Assembly (NCBI GenBank): GCA_963814975.1
Contig: CAWFFB010000036.1
Location: forward strand, 1 to 48,180
Source: CAVUXJ01 sp963814975
GTDB lineage: Bacteria; Acidobacteriota; Vicinamibacteria; Vicinamibacterales; CAVVIG01
Reading direction: 5' to 3'
Length of the DNA: 48,180 nucleotides
Both the position numbers and the translations under genes were made by a program. The notes under the pieces are model-generated. The model saw nothing but the letters and a program-made list of their open reading frames with translations, was not told the origin of the DNA and did not search any database. Numbering within the stretch: position 1 is the first letter of the stretch; each line of letters starts with the position of its first letter. This document shows, piece after piece, positions 38,505 to 48,180 of the stretch.

Positions 38505-40833
38505 TCAGTTGAACTTGAGGCGAATCGTGCTGGTCACGTTGATCGGTTGGCCGGGGAACACGAGATTGCTGAAGTGCCCGGGAAGGAAGTAGTCGTCCCG
38601 ATTGAACAGGTTTTCGGCGTTCAGCGACCACTCCCAGCGGTCGGTGCGATACCCCACGGCTCCCGAGAAGATCGTATATCCGTCGAGCCGCATCGAGTTG
38701 CTGTCGTCGGCGAACTGCTGCCCCACATACCGCGCACCGAAAGCGGCGTTCAACCCAGACGCCCAGTCCTTCCGCAGCCACACGTTCGCGGTGTGCTTCG
38801 GTACGTACCGCGGCGACAATCCGGTCAGCTCGTCCGCGTCGTCGAAACGGGGCCGCGCGAAGCCATAGTTCAAGATCAGGTGGGTCCGTCCACCCAGGTC
38901 CGTGTTGACGTCCAGATCCAGGCCCCGCGAGGTCTGCTCACCGACCTGGAAAACGCTTGTCACCGACTCCTGGACGGTGACGTTGTTCCGAACGGATGTA
39001 GTAGAGAGCCAGACTCGTGTCCACGCGGCCGTTCCATCCCTGCCAGCGGTGACCGACCTCGTAGTTGCGCGCGGTGCTGGGTTCCAGCTGCGACCCGTCC
39101 TCAGGAATGGTCGTGACCGGCGTGAACGAGCTTGCCGTGCTGACGTAGATCTGCTGGTCGTTCCGCGGCGCGTAGACGAGGCCGGCGCGGTACGGATACG
39201 CCGTCTGGTCCACGCGCCTCGAGGGGTGAAAGGCAAGCCCCCAGTCCTGTCGATGCGGCGCTTGTAGTCGTCCAGTCGTCCCCCGACGTTGATCTTCACC
39301 TGCGGCAGAACGTCGATCTGGTCCTGCCAATAGAAGGCGTTGAGTCTGATCGTTGACGAAGGTCTGGCGTGCGATCGTGTCGATATCGAGCGGCGTTTGA
39401 GTTTCCTGCATCGTCGTGACGTCCATCGGAGCGATCGTCAGCCACCAGTACCCGCAGATGCATTCCGGATCATCTCCAGCGGTCACGTCTGTTCGAAACT
39501 TGTCCCTCTGATACTCATACCCGAACAGCAGGCTGTGGCGGCCGAAACCGTCGAGGTAACCGAGCACTTCAGCCTGATTCTGAAGCGGCCTTCGAATGTG
39601 GTGGAAATCCAGCGGTTCCCGCAACACCAGATTGCTGTCGGGCTCGCCGTAAACGCCTTCGGTTACGAAATAGCGATCGCTGGTGCGCTGCCCGAGGAAG
39701 CCGTTCCGGAACTGCCACGCCGAGGAGATGTTGGCGTTGAAGTTGACGTACGTCTGCGAATCCTCAACCAGGACGCGGTCCTGCGGCAGGCTGAAGCGAA
39801 GATCAGGTTTGTAGCTCGGCAGACCCGTGATGTTGAGGGGTACGCCGCCGTCTCCGTCGAAGCGATCGCGATTGAAATTCTGGTGGATGGTCATGCGGGC
39901 TTGCTCACCCATGATCCACGTCAGAGAAGGCGAGACGTTCAGCCGGTTGGCCCCTGCGTCACGCCAGCCATCGCTGCTTTCATAGCTGGCGTCCAAACGG
40001 TAGAGGGCTTGGCTGATGTTCCAGATCGGGCCCGTCGCGCCTCCAGACACCTGATGCGTGTTGAAGCGGCCGCCGCGGTAGCTGAGATCGTAGGCTCGGG
40101 CGGCTTGCGGCTTCTTTCGCACGATGTTGATCGCGCCGCCGACGGCGCCCCGACCGTAGAGCAAGGAACTGGGGCCTTTCAAGACCTCCACGCTTTCAAT
40201 GTTGTTGGTCTGCGTGCCGTAGCGGTTGCCTCCCATGCGCATTCCGTCCAGCAACACGACATTGAAACCGTCACGATCGTCATCGAAAAAGCCGCGGATC
40301 GTGTACTGTTCGTACGCGCCATACCAACGCACCGCCTGGACGCCGGATGCGTTCTTCAGAGCATCCGCGACGGTGTTGGCGCCCTGCTGCCGCAGCAGTT
40401 CCTGTGGAATCGAGCTCACCTGGGCCGGGACGTCGTCATTCGCGACGGGGAGTCTGGTTGCCGTGGCCCTGCCGGCTGACGCCGTGACGGTCAGCGTGGT
40501 CGACACCCGTCCGACTGACAATACGACGTCCACGGGAGCCGTGGCCGGGCCAAGGGTGACGTTGCGAACTGCCGTTTCGAAGCCCCGCATCACGAAGGAC
40601 AACTCATAGTTGCCGGGTGCCAAGCCGCTGAAGCGATAGACCCCAACATCGTCGGTTGTGGCCGTTGATAGTTGGTTGCCTCCGGAACTGAGGACGACCG
40701 TCGCGCCGGGCACGACGCCCGAGGTGTCGCGAACGGTCCCCGACAGCGAAAGCTGCTGGGCGGGGCTTTCGGTTGGAAAAACAACCAGGGCGCTGATCAG
40801 CAACACAACCCTGGCACGAAACAGTGCCATCAT
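38505..40833 (-). CDS. TonB-dependent siderophore-type receptor (frameshifted)
   Basis: The corrected protein is about 776 residues. A signal peptide is followed by a carboxypeptidase-regulatory-like Ig domain (SGTVRDTSGVVPGATVVLSS), the plug (SIPQELLRQQGANTVADALK, NNIESVEVLKGPSSLLYGRG, GGAINIVRKKP) and a 22-strand barrel. It ends SLNAENLFNRDDYFLPG and STIRLKFN. A Cys pair, ECICGYWW, lies in one extracellular loop. The plug and barrel match the siderophore receptor group. Three one-base breaks lie near 39348 (QTQRL to NAFYWQDQIDVL), 39213 and 38995. With the PepSY protein it suggests import of iron or another metal chelate. A palindromic operator lies upstream. Confidence 0.8.
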
Positions 40834-40872
40834 TGAGCCTCCAGGTGCGAATCCGTTTGGAAAGACAACGGG

Positions 40873-40942
40873 ATGCTAGCGCGGCGGGTTCACGGCCGCA
40901 CCCAAAGAGTTCCTGAATTCTCCGTCAGGGAGTTGGCAGGAC
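40873..40942 (-). promoter_or_regulatory. Regulated promoter of the TonB receptor operon (palindromic operator)
   Basis: Positions 40909-40942 hold the element with half-sites CCTGAA (40912-40917) and GTCAGG (40924-40929) six bases apart, followed by GAGTTGGCAGG. On the minus strand a TAGCAT box (40873-40878) begins after exactly 33 bases. The arrangement equals that at 42.46-42.53 kb. It lies about 80 bases before the receptor ATG, where an activator-type OmpR-family operator would be expected. Binding by the response regulator at 42958 is inference. Confidence 0.55.
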
Positions 40943-40953
40943 GATCAGATCAG

Positions 40954-41806
40954 CTATCGGCTCTCTGCTGAGAGCTGGCTGATGGCTGGAGGCTGAGAGC
41001 TGACCGCTAGACGAGGAACGGCCAGCTCGCGTAGATCAGCTGTTGGGGGTGGTTTTTCCTCGCCCGTGTAGGGGACGTCGACGATGGCCGTCGCGCCGGC
41101 GGTGACACGGACCGGCCGTGTGAGACTGCCGAATCGTTCGTGCCACGCTTGAATCGTGTAGGTCCCAACCGGCACGTTGGCGATCTCGAACGTGCCCGCT
41201 GTGCCGCTCACGGCGAAGTACGGATGGCTGACCACGCCGATGTACGCCGTCATCCATCGATGCACGTCGCACTTGAGGCGCAGCATGACCTCTTCCTGCT
41301 TGAGTTGGAACGTGTGGACGATGCCTGCCACCGGCTGGCCGACGTTGAACCCGTTGCTGCCGTTCGACAGGCTGTGCACGTTGTGCAGCATCGGATCGCT
41401 GTTGCGGACCTGAAGCGCCTGGCCGACCTGCGCGCCTACGACGCGAGGAATATAGATGCAGGCGCGCTGATCGATCGCGACGGGTTGCGCTGGAGCGGCC
41501 GTGCGGGGAAACGATCCTTGCAGTTGTACGAAGGCATTGGCCAGCCCTCCGTCCGCGCTCACCACCACTTGTTCCTGGACGACCTGTTTCCCCGCGTTCA
41601 ACTTGCCGCACATCGGATCGACACCCATGCGGATGACCGCGTTGCCGGGGTGCTTCCCCGTCAGGCGCACACGACCCTTGATCGTCCCCACCTTGGCCTG
41701 CGCGGCAACCGTCCCCGTCCCCATTCCCGGATGCACGCCCCCCAGGCCGGCGACCAGCACCGCCAGCATCGCCGACAGAACGAGGCGCGCCGGTGTCGCA
41801 GGTCAT
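40954..41806 (-). CDS. Secreted cupredoxin/carboxypeptidase-regulatory-like protein
   Basis: ATG 41806 overlaps the stop of the cytochrome gene (ATGA), but the signal peptide PATPARLVLSAMLAVLVAGL is in the next frame, so a one-base error near 41800 is likely; ATG 41769 is the fallback start. The mature part has GTIKGRVRLTGKHPGNAVIR and ACIYIPRVVGAQVGQALQVR, then NSDPMLHNVHSLSNGSNGFN and LRLKCDVHRWMTAYIGVVSH. The His and Cys of LHNVH and KCDVHRWM fit a type-1 or similar cupredoxin copper site. A regulatory-like Ig domain follows (GTFEIANVPVGTYTIQAWHE). It is probably a periplasmic copper or electron-transfer protein. The last residues are Ser/Pro-rich and may be untidy. Confidence 0.7.
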
Positions 41807-42411
41807 TTATTCGGAGTGAGGTCCTTGAACCGGGGATCGTCAGCCGGTGGCAGCGGCTGGTTTGGATACCAGTAGGCCGTATGGCAGTTTTCGCAGGACT
41901 CATCCATCCGCCCGCCGATCTCGATCAGCGCCTCGACGTCCCTGGCCTCGATCGCCTTCAGTGCCTCCATGCTGGTGTCGTGCAGTCCCTTCGCCAGCCT
42001 GTTCCACTGCGCCCGGTCCTTGTTGATGTTGGCCTCGATCTCTTCGGGCTCCAATTCGACCCCCGGGGTTTCAGACTTTTCGTGCGGCCGCGCCACATGC
42101 CGCCCGGGTATCATGAGCAGGTTGGTGGCCTCCACGACCCTGATCGCACCGCTGCGAACAGCGGCCCATTCTTCGTCCGTCCTCGGCCTTCTCTCGTCAG
42201 TTCCGGCCGGCGTGACGATGGTCTGCACAGACTCCCAGACGACATCTGCGGACGGATCGATCAGCGAGAGCATGAGGTCCTTGATGGTGGCGGTCGGCGC
42301 GTACTCGGGCTGCGTAGCTGACGCCGGCTGCTGGCTCCGGCAGGCGCTCACGAAAACCACCGACAGGACGACGAGTAAAAGGGTCACGCAAAGGAGCAGA
42401 GGCTTTCGCAT
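41803..42411 (-). CDS. Cytochrome c'-like lipoprotein
   Basis: ATG 42411 opens a 202-residue protein with a lipobox (VVFVSACRSQ). The mature helical part contains SADVVWESVQTIVTPAGTDE, then RPRTDEEWAAVRSGAIRVVE and ATNLLMIPGR, with AQWNRLAKGLHDTSMEALKA as the third helix. The heme site DESCENCHTAYWYPN stands near the C-terminus. The order and the C-terminal CxxCH fit the cytochrome c' fold, with a Pro-rich tail. It is the paralogue of the cytochrome at 27065-27550. It starts the operon with the cupredoxin gene, and its promoter contains the shared palindrome. Confidence 0.78.
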   Translation of the reverse strand: MRKPLLLCVTLLLVVLSVVFVSACRSQQPASATQPEYAPTATIKDLMLSLIDPSADVVWESVQTIVTPAGTDERRPRTDEEWAAVRSGAIRVVEATNLLMIPGRHVARPHEKSETPGVELEPEEIEANINKDRAQWNRLAKGLHDTSMEALKAIEARDVEALIEIGGRMDESCENCHTAYWYPNQPLPPADDPRFKDLTPNK

Positions 42412-42450
42412 AGACCATTCCTTACTGGCGAAAAAGGGGGCCAGCCATTG

Positions 42451-42546
42451 ACTATACAGAAATCCTAGTGCATCGACCAATGCCCGGCACCTGAAGAATT
42501 CCTGACTTGCGCGTCAGGGACCTGGCAGGCCCGGCGGCGGTATCAT
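42451..42546. promoter_or_regulatory. Divergent promoter region with palindromic operator
   Basis: Positions 42498-42531 carry CCTGAC (42501-42506), six bases, GTCAGG (42513-42518), then GACCTGGCAGG. On the minus strand a TAGGAT box (42462-42467) lies exactly 33 bases away, as in the receptor promoter. A better sigma-70 -10, TATAGT (42451-42456), stands next to it with TTGGTC 18 bases upstream. On the plus strand TATCAT (42541-42546) can serve DUF6152 and the two-component genes. One operator could therefore control both directions and provide autoregulation. Confidence 0.55.
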
Positions 42547-42571
42547 AAGGGTGGCGCCGGAGGAAAACCCC

Positions 42572-42961
42572 ATGCACCCGAAACTGTGGCTTTGGCTCAT
42601 CGCCGGGGTGTTTGCGTACGACACGGTCTCGATTGGCGCGCATCATTCCTTCGCGAGCACCTATCTGGAAGACCGGGTCATCGCGATCGAGGGGGACCTG
42701 GTCGACGTCATTTACCGCAATCCTCACTCCTTTATTCACGTGATGGCGCCAGACCGCACCATGCGCATGCGCCTGTGGGCGGTCGAAGCCAGTAACCGTG
42801 GTCAACTCCGTCTCCAGGGCGTCTTCGAAGAGACCCTCAAGCCGGGCGATCACCTGGTCATCACCGGCAGCCCTGGGCGGGACGCCGGCGCATGGCGGTT
42901 GCGCCTGCGCACCATCGTGCGGCCGAAAGATGGGTGGCGCTGGAGTGCCGCCGGCTCATGA
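42572..42961 (+). CDS. DUF6152-family secreted protein
   Basis: ATG 42572 follows GGAGG (about 42559). The intact 129-residue protein has a signal/anchor (LWLWLIAGVFAYDTVSIGA) and the DUF6152 hallmark HHSFASTYLEDRVIAIEGDL, then VIYRNPHSFIHVMA and GDHLVITGSPGRDAGAWRLR. The fold is a small beta barrel. The HHSF start of the mature protein could bind metal. Function is unknown, though members are frequent in Acidobacteriota and Proteobacteria. The stop overlaps the response-regulator ATG (ATGA), so it is translated together with the two-component system. Confidence 0.75.
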   Translation: MHPKLWLWLIAGVFAYDTVSIGAHHSFASTYLEDRVIAIEGDLVDVIYRNPHSFIHVMAPDRTMRMRLWAVEASNRGQLRLQGVFEETLKPGDHLVITGSPGRDAGAWRLRLRTIVRPKDGWRWSAAGS

Positions 42962-43707
42962 TCAATTCCCACGGATCCCCGGGCGATCGCCCGGCCGGCC
43001 GATCGGCCGATGATCGTGCCCGGCAGCGCGTCCTGGTTGTCGAAGACGAAGAGAAGGTGGCGAAGGCGCTCCAGGAAGGGCTCAAAGGCGAAGGGTACGA
43101 GGCGGTCGTCGCGCGGACCGGCGAAGATGCGTTCTTTCTAATCAGCACCGAGACCTTCGACGTGGTGCTGCTCGATCTCGGGCTTCCGGGACGAGACGGG
43201 TTTCAGATCCTCGCGGCGCTGCGGCAACAGGGGCGGGACACGCGCGTCCTGGTCCTGACCGCCCGCGACACGCTCGAGGATCGAGTGAAGGGACTGGACG
43301 GCGGCGCCGACGACTATCTCGTCAAGCCTTTCGCGTTCGCGGAACTGTTGGCGCGCATTCGTGCTATGGTTCGGCGCGGCCGCGTCACCGCCGCCCCACG
43401 CCTCACGGCCGGCGACCTCGAAATGGACCTCTGGACGCGCAAGGTGTCGCGCGCCGGTCGGATGATTGAGCTGACGACCCGGGAGTTCGAGCTGCTGGAG
43501 CACCTGTTGCGCTTCGAAGGCCAGGTGGTGTCGCGCGAGACGCTGGCACGCGAGGTCTGGCGCGAGAAGGCTCGCACGCTGACGCTCGACAACGTCATCG
43601 ACACGCATGTCGCGCGCCTGCGCAAGAAGATTGACGCCGACCATCAGGGAAAGCTGATTCACACAATCCGCGGGGTCGGGTTCATGATGCGGGAGGGAGA
43701 AGCATGA
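42958..43707 (+). CDS. OmpR-family response regulator (CusR/CopR-like)
   Basis: The intact 249-residue protein starts at ATG 42958, coupled to DUF6152. The receiver has RVLVVEDEEKVAKALQEGLK, the phospho-acceptor Asp in VVLLDLGLPGRDG, VLVLTARDTLEDRVKGLDGG and the YLVKPF Lys. A winged helix follows with LTTREFELLEHLLRFEGQVV and the recognition region VIDTHVARLRKKID, GKLIHTIRGVGFMM. A 20-residue unstructured extension precedes the receiver. It should bind a palindrome or direct repeat near its own promoter and the metal genes. The signal is passed from the adjacent kinase. Copper or silver is a guess from gene context only. Confidence 0.9.
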   Translation: MINSHGSPGDRPAGRSADDRARQRVLVVEDEEKVAKALQEGLKGEGYEAVVARTGEDAFFLISTETFDVVLLDLGLPGRDGFQILAALRQQGRDTRVLVLTARDTLEDRVKGLDGGADDYLVKPFAFAELLARIRAMVRRGRVTAAPRLTAGDLEMDLWTRKVSRAGRMIELTTREFELLEHLLRFEGQVVSRETLAREVWREKARTLTLDNVIDTHVARLRKKIDADHQGKLIHTIRGVGFMMREGEA

Positions 43708-45113
43708 CACGCTGGTGGCGGCCGCTCGGCATGCGCGTCCGGCTGACGTTCTGGCATGTCGCAGCGATGATCGTCGTGCTGGCGGTCTACGCCGCGGGGG
43801 TGTTCGCCTTCGTGAGCCGCAGCGTGTCGCATGCCCTCGACGGCCGGCTGCGAGGCGACTATACCTGGGCGGCGGAGATGTGGGAGCAGCGCCCCGACGG
43901 GACGCTGACGTGGTTCGAGGCGGACGAAGCGGGGCAGGACGAAGACAAGCCGTGGCTGCAGGTGTGGAGTCCGAAAGGCGATCTGCTGTTCCGGACCGCC
44001 GCCGCCAAGCGCATTCCGGTACCGCAAAGCGCCGCGCTGGCCTCCCGCGCGGATGGCCAGATCGTCCCGGTTGCCGCGGATGGCGACGCGGTCCGCGTGC
44101 TCACGCGCACGGCGACGGTTGGTGGCAAGGGCGTGATCATCCAGGTCGCGCGCTCCGAGGCGCCGCTGCGACAGGAGCTTTGGGACCTGACCCTGTTCCT
44201 GGCCCTCGGTCTTCCCTTCGGCGTCGTCGCCGCCGGCGTGGGTGGGTACGCGCTCGCGCGCGGCGCGCTGACGCCGCTCCAGCGGATGGCCGAACGGGCG
44301 CGATCGATCAATGCCGCGCGGCTGAACGATCGGCTGCCGGTCGAGAACCCGCACGATGAGCTGGGGACGCTCGCCACGGTGTTCAACGACACGCTCGGCA
44401 GGCTCGAGGGATCGTTTCAGCAGATGAAGCAGTTCACGGCCGACGTATCCCACGAGCTGAGAACCCCGCTCACGGCTATCCGCACAGTCGGCGAGGTCGG
44501 CCTGCGCGAAGGGCGGAGCCCGGACGCGTATCGACGCATCATCGGCAGCATGCTCGAAGAAGCCGATCGGTTGACCTGTCTCATCGATCGCCTGCTGACG
44601 CTGTCGCGCACGAGCGGCGCACCGGTACAGCTCTGCAGCGAAACGGTCGACCTGCGCGGCCTCGCCGACGACGTCGCGTCGCATCTGAGCGTGCTCGCCG
44701 AGGAAAACGGGCAATCGATCGTGGTGGATCACGTCGGGTCGCCGCGGTGCGAAGGCGACCGGCTGATGCTGCGCCAGGCGCTGATCAATCTCGTCGACAA
44801 CGCGATCAAGTACAGTCCGGCCGACACCGAAATCCTCGTGCGCGTCGTGGACTCCCGCACCGGGCAGACGCTCGAAGTCAGCGACCGGGGCCCGGGGATC
44901 GCTCCGGAGCGGCGCGCGCTGATCTTCGAGCGCTGCTACCGGGTATCGCCCGAATCCGACAGCCGTGGCGCGGGCCTGGGGCTGTCGATTTCGAAATGGG
45001 CTGTCGAAGCCCACCATGGACAGTTGAGCTGGGAGCACCGCGCCGGCGGAGGCAGCACGTTCCGGATCATCGTGCCCCGGGCGCCGGGCGAGCCGCTCGC
45101 GGCGGCGGGCTAG
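43704..45113 (+). CDS. Sensor histidine kinase (CusS-like)
   Basis: ATG 43704 overlaps the regulator stop. The intact 469-residue protein has two membrane helices (about 14-36 and 163-187) around a periplasmic sensor of about 125 residues. The sensor is Trp- and acid-rich (WFEADEAGQDEDKPWLQVW) and has no His or Met cluster as in CusS. A HAMP follows (TPLQRMAERARSINAARLND), then the H-box FTADVSHELRTPLTAIRT, N-box LINLVDNAIKYSPADT, and G-boxes VSDRGPGIAPERRALIFERC and GAGLGLSISKWAVE. The acidic loop could bind a metal cation, but the ligand is unknown. Confidence 0.88.
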   Translation: MTRWWRPLGMRVRLTFWHVAAMIVVLAVYAAGVFAFVSRSVSHALDGRLRGDYTWAAEMWEQRPDGTLTWFEADEAGQDEDKPWLQVWSPKGDLLFRTAAAKRIPVPQSAALASRADGQIVPVAADGDAVRVLTRTATVGGKGVIIQVARSEAPLRQELWDLTLFLALGLPFGVVAAGVGGYALARGALTPLQRMAERARSINAARLNDRLPVENPHDELGTLATVFNDTLGRLEGSFQQMKQFTADVSHELRTPLTAIRTVGEVGLREGRSPDAYRRIIGSMLEEADRLTCLIDRLLTLSRTSGAPVQLCSETVDLRGLADDVASHLSVLAEENGQSIVVDHVGSPRCEGDRLMLRQALINLVDNAIKYSPADTEILVRVVDSRTGQTLEVSDRGPGIAPERRALIFERCYRVSPESDSRGAGLGLSISKWAVEAHHGQLSWEHRAGGGSTFRIIVPRAPGEPLAAAG

Positions 45114-45186
45114 TCGCGCGGGTGGAAGCCTCGATTTTTCTCGGTTCGCTCCCACCCTCCGACGCGAATCCCCAAGACGTATTACA

Positions 45187-46582
<1,396 letters not shown>

Positions 46583-46618
46583 GGGATCTCCCTGGTTGCC
46601 TCTCTCCTTTCCGAGTTG

Positions 46619-46888
46619 TCACGCCAGGCGCGTTGGTGCTCCGCGCCCAATCCAATCCAGCACGTCCGCGGGGTGAAGGCGCCGGTTGCGCACTCCGAAC
46701 CGCTGCGATTTGAGTAGGCCTCGCAGGTAGGCTCGGCGAATTGTTTCTTCGTGGCAGCCGACGAACTCGGCGACCTCCAATGCGGTCAGAAGCCGATTCG
46801 GCAGCGCGCCCGTTCCCGGCGCGGTTCCAACCGTGAGCTGACTGTTCTCCCGAGTATGCTCCGAATCCGGGTACGCGTTCTTCCTCAT
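46619..46888 (-). CDS. Excisionase-like helix-turn-helix protein
   Basis: The 89-residue protein has a disordered N-terminus, then a winged HTH_17/MerR-like motif: LLTALEVAEFVGCHEETIRR, AYLRGLLKSQRFGVRNRRLH and PADVLDWIGRGAP. This TAxEVAxxxG..xxTIRR..xxG pattern belongs to phage excisionases and recombination directionality factors. It lies 36 bases before the integrase start on the same strand, so it is probably the element's Xis. A constitutive DNA-binding role on element promoters is also possible. Confidence 0.75.
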   Translation of the reverse strand: MRKNAYPDSEHTRENSQLTVGTAPGTGALPNRLLTALEVAEFVGCHEETIRRAYLRGLLKSQRFGVRNRRLHPADVLDWIGRGAPTRLA

Positions 46889-47818
46889 CGCGGCCTCCGA
46901 GATGCTGTGGGCGTCGTACGTTGCGTCCGCCGCCTAAATTTGAAACCGAAATTCGCGAGCCGGTGGGTGCCGCGGAGAGTGAAGGACCCCAGGTCGATCA
47001 CTCGTCAATCGCGCGGCCGGCTCGGTGGCCGGAGGTCAGCGTGATCGTCTTGCCGACGCTGACAAATCCGGTTGGAGCGCGATGGAGCCCATTCGAGTAT
47101 GTTCCCGTTGGCTCCGGCGGACCAGGTCCGCTTCGATCGCCTCACGAGGAGGTTCGGCGCATTAGCGATCCGGCCGACGCGCCGACGTCCAGTGGCGCTG
47201 CGTCGAGATCTCGGAACTCGCCTCGCAGAGGCCTTCGATTGCTCGTTTCCCCGGCTCTCGGTGGTGCGCTTCGATGCGGCAGGCGACGCGCCGAACCGCA
47301 GTAACAAGCGTGTGTCGCTGTCTGCCGTTGCCTCGAGTGGCCTCAGACCGTCTCGGGCGTTCTCTCGTCGGCTGCGACCCTAACCAACCGTCCAGGTGCT
47401 GAGGGTGCTTCTCGCTGTTGCCGACAGGGCGAGCAGCTTGAAGTGTGCTCCACGAGGACCCTGAGCCGACGTGGAGGAGTGGCGACTGATCGCCACGGGA
47501 GATGAATCGAAAATACGCGCGTCAGCCACGTGTGTCAAGAGGACCGTTTCAACAGAGGACCGTTTCAACAACAGAGGGAGAGACAGTGCGCTGTCGGGGT
47601 AGTTCAAGCACGGATCGGTGCGAACTTTCTGGAAGATCGCATCGGCACCAAATCTCGCGAGGGAACGTCCACAGGCAGGTAAACCCTTGGCGACTATTGC
47701 GTTCTACCCCCTCGGGGGAATTGGTTGAAGAGATCCGACGCTCATGGATGGGAATAAAACGGCGTGCTCGCGATCAAACCGCGTTCTGCCGCCGATCGAA
47801 TCCTCGAACACCTGACCG
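46889..47818. other. Element interior, no recognisable gene
   Basis: About 930 bases lie between the excisionase-like gene and the PIN gene. All open frames here are Arg/Ser/Pro-rich shadows without domains, good starts or ribosome sites. A 16-base tandem duplication occurs at 47538-47569. The stretch may hold an eroded gene, the element's control region, or its attP-side remnants; I see nothing definite. Confidence 0.45.
47538..47569. repeat. Tandem 16-base duplication
   Basis: AGAGGACCGTTTCAAC occurs twice back to back (47538-47553 and 47554-47569) with no mismatch. No further copy is visible nearby. It may be a slippage duplication or an iteron-like pair. Confidence 0.85.
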
Positions 47819-48180
47819 CTAGCCATTGTTGCCCTCGTGGCGGCGAAGCTCGCGCAAGGAGTCGAGCGCGTGTTCCGATTCAGGATCCAGCGTCGTGATG
47901 CCCGCCAGGGTCGAGGCCGCCAGCAGCTCCTTGTCGCTCGTCACGAATACAAATTGGCCACCTTGCACCGTTCGGTCGCCCTGTTGGGCGGCAGCGACGT
48001 GAATGGCATCGGGCGCTCTCAACTCATAGCGGCGGGTGACCTCTATCGCGTCGTTCACGAGCTCGCTCGCGACTGGCATCAGGAGCAGGTACTCGCCGAT
48101 GTCCCGCGCGAGACCTCCTAGAAGCATGTTGTGCGCCGCTGGCGTCAGGAGCTTCGCCTTGAGAGCCCTAGCCGCGACGC
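47819..48180 (-). CDS. PIN-domain (VapC-like) ribonuclease, N-terminus outside window
   Basis: The frame is open to the window edge, so the N-terminal part, with the first catalytic Asp, lies beyond. The visible C-terminal two-thirds read ALKAKLLTPAAHNMLLGG, then VTRRYELRAPDAIHVAAAQQ with the conserved DAIHVA motif, QFVFVTSDKELLAASTLAGI with the TSD Asp, and TTLDPESEH. These are the PIN acidic residues of VapC toxins, which cut RNA. No antitoxin gene is seen downstream in the window; it should precede the toxin, outside. Such modules often stabilise integrative elements. Confidence 0.7.
   Translation of the reverse strand, partial: VAARALKAKLLTPAAHNMLLGGLARDIGEYLLLMPVASELVNDAIEVTRRYELRAPDAIHVAAAQQGDRTVQGGQFVFVTSDKELLAASTLAGITTLDPESEHALDSLRELRRHEGNNG

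Overview
The window looks like high-GC chromosome from an uncultured soil-type bacterium. Acidobacteriota, perhaps Vicinamibacteria, is my best guess. It rests on the mix of families: DUF6152, carboxypeptidase-regulatory/heme fusions, BNR lipoproteins, cytochrome c'-like lipoproteins, PepSY/TonB pairs and CuA/DHOR genes. This is inference; no rRNA or marker gene is present.

Layout. 1-1.4 kb holds gene remnants: a metallo-beta-lactamase fragment, a receiver-domain fragment and a lipoprotein N-terminus. 1.4-6.5 kb is a plus-strand row of outer-membrane and catabolic genes: DUF3011/porin, amidohydrolase, DcaP-like porin and glutaminase, nearly all frameshifted. 6.8-13.1 kb carries small secreted or membrane proteins, a heme c/beta-propeller protein, a Gfo/Idh/MocA oxidoreductase and a zinc ribbon. 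13.2-16.3 kb (minus) is an operon of porin, stand-alone CuA cupredoxin and di-heme DHOR. 16.5 kb is an M48 protease. 17.5-22.9 kb (minus) is a glycan-type operon: radical SAM, GT2, carbamoyltransferase and a GT39-like membrane glycosyltransferase.

From 24 to 45 kb nearly everything fits a metal and redox homeostasis island: a BNR lipoprotein with a Cys cluster; cytochrome c'-like/HupE/membrane-anchor operon; His-rich protein with OMF, adaptor and HME-RND pump; DUF5666/cytochrome c/His-rich operon; TonB receptor/PepSY/NTF2-like operon; cytochrome c'-like/cupredoxin-type operon; and DUF6152 with a CusRS-like two-component system. A 34-base palindromic element occurs in the two key promoter regions at the same distance from a TAGNAT box, and it is a good candidate for the response-regulator operator.

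45.2 kb to the end is the edge of an integrated element: tRNA-Arg(CCG), a tyrosine integrase whose 3' coding end runs antisense through the tRNA, an excisionase-like HTH gene, about 0.9 kb without recognisable genes, and a PIN-domain gene cut by the window end.

Many genes are split by single-base indels, while reading order, start/stop overlaps and protein similarity are kept. This is more like consensus errors in a draft assembly than true decay, except in the first kilobase. For frameshifted genes I give the span of the whole gene.
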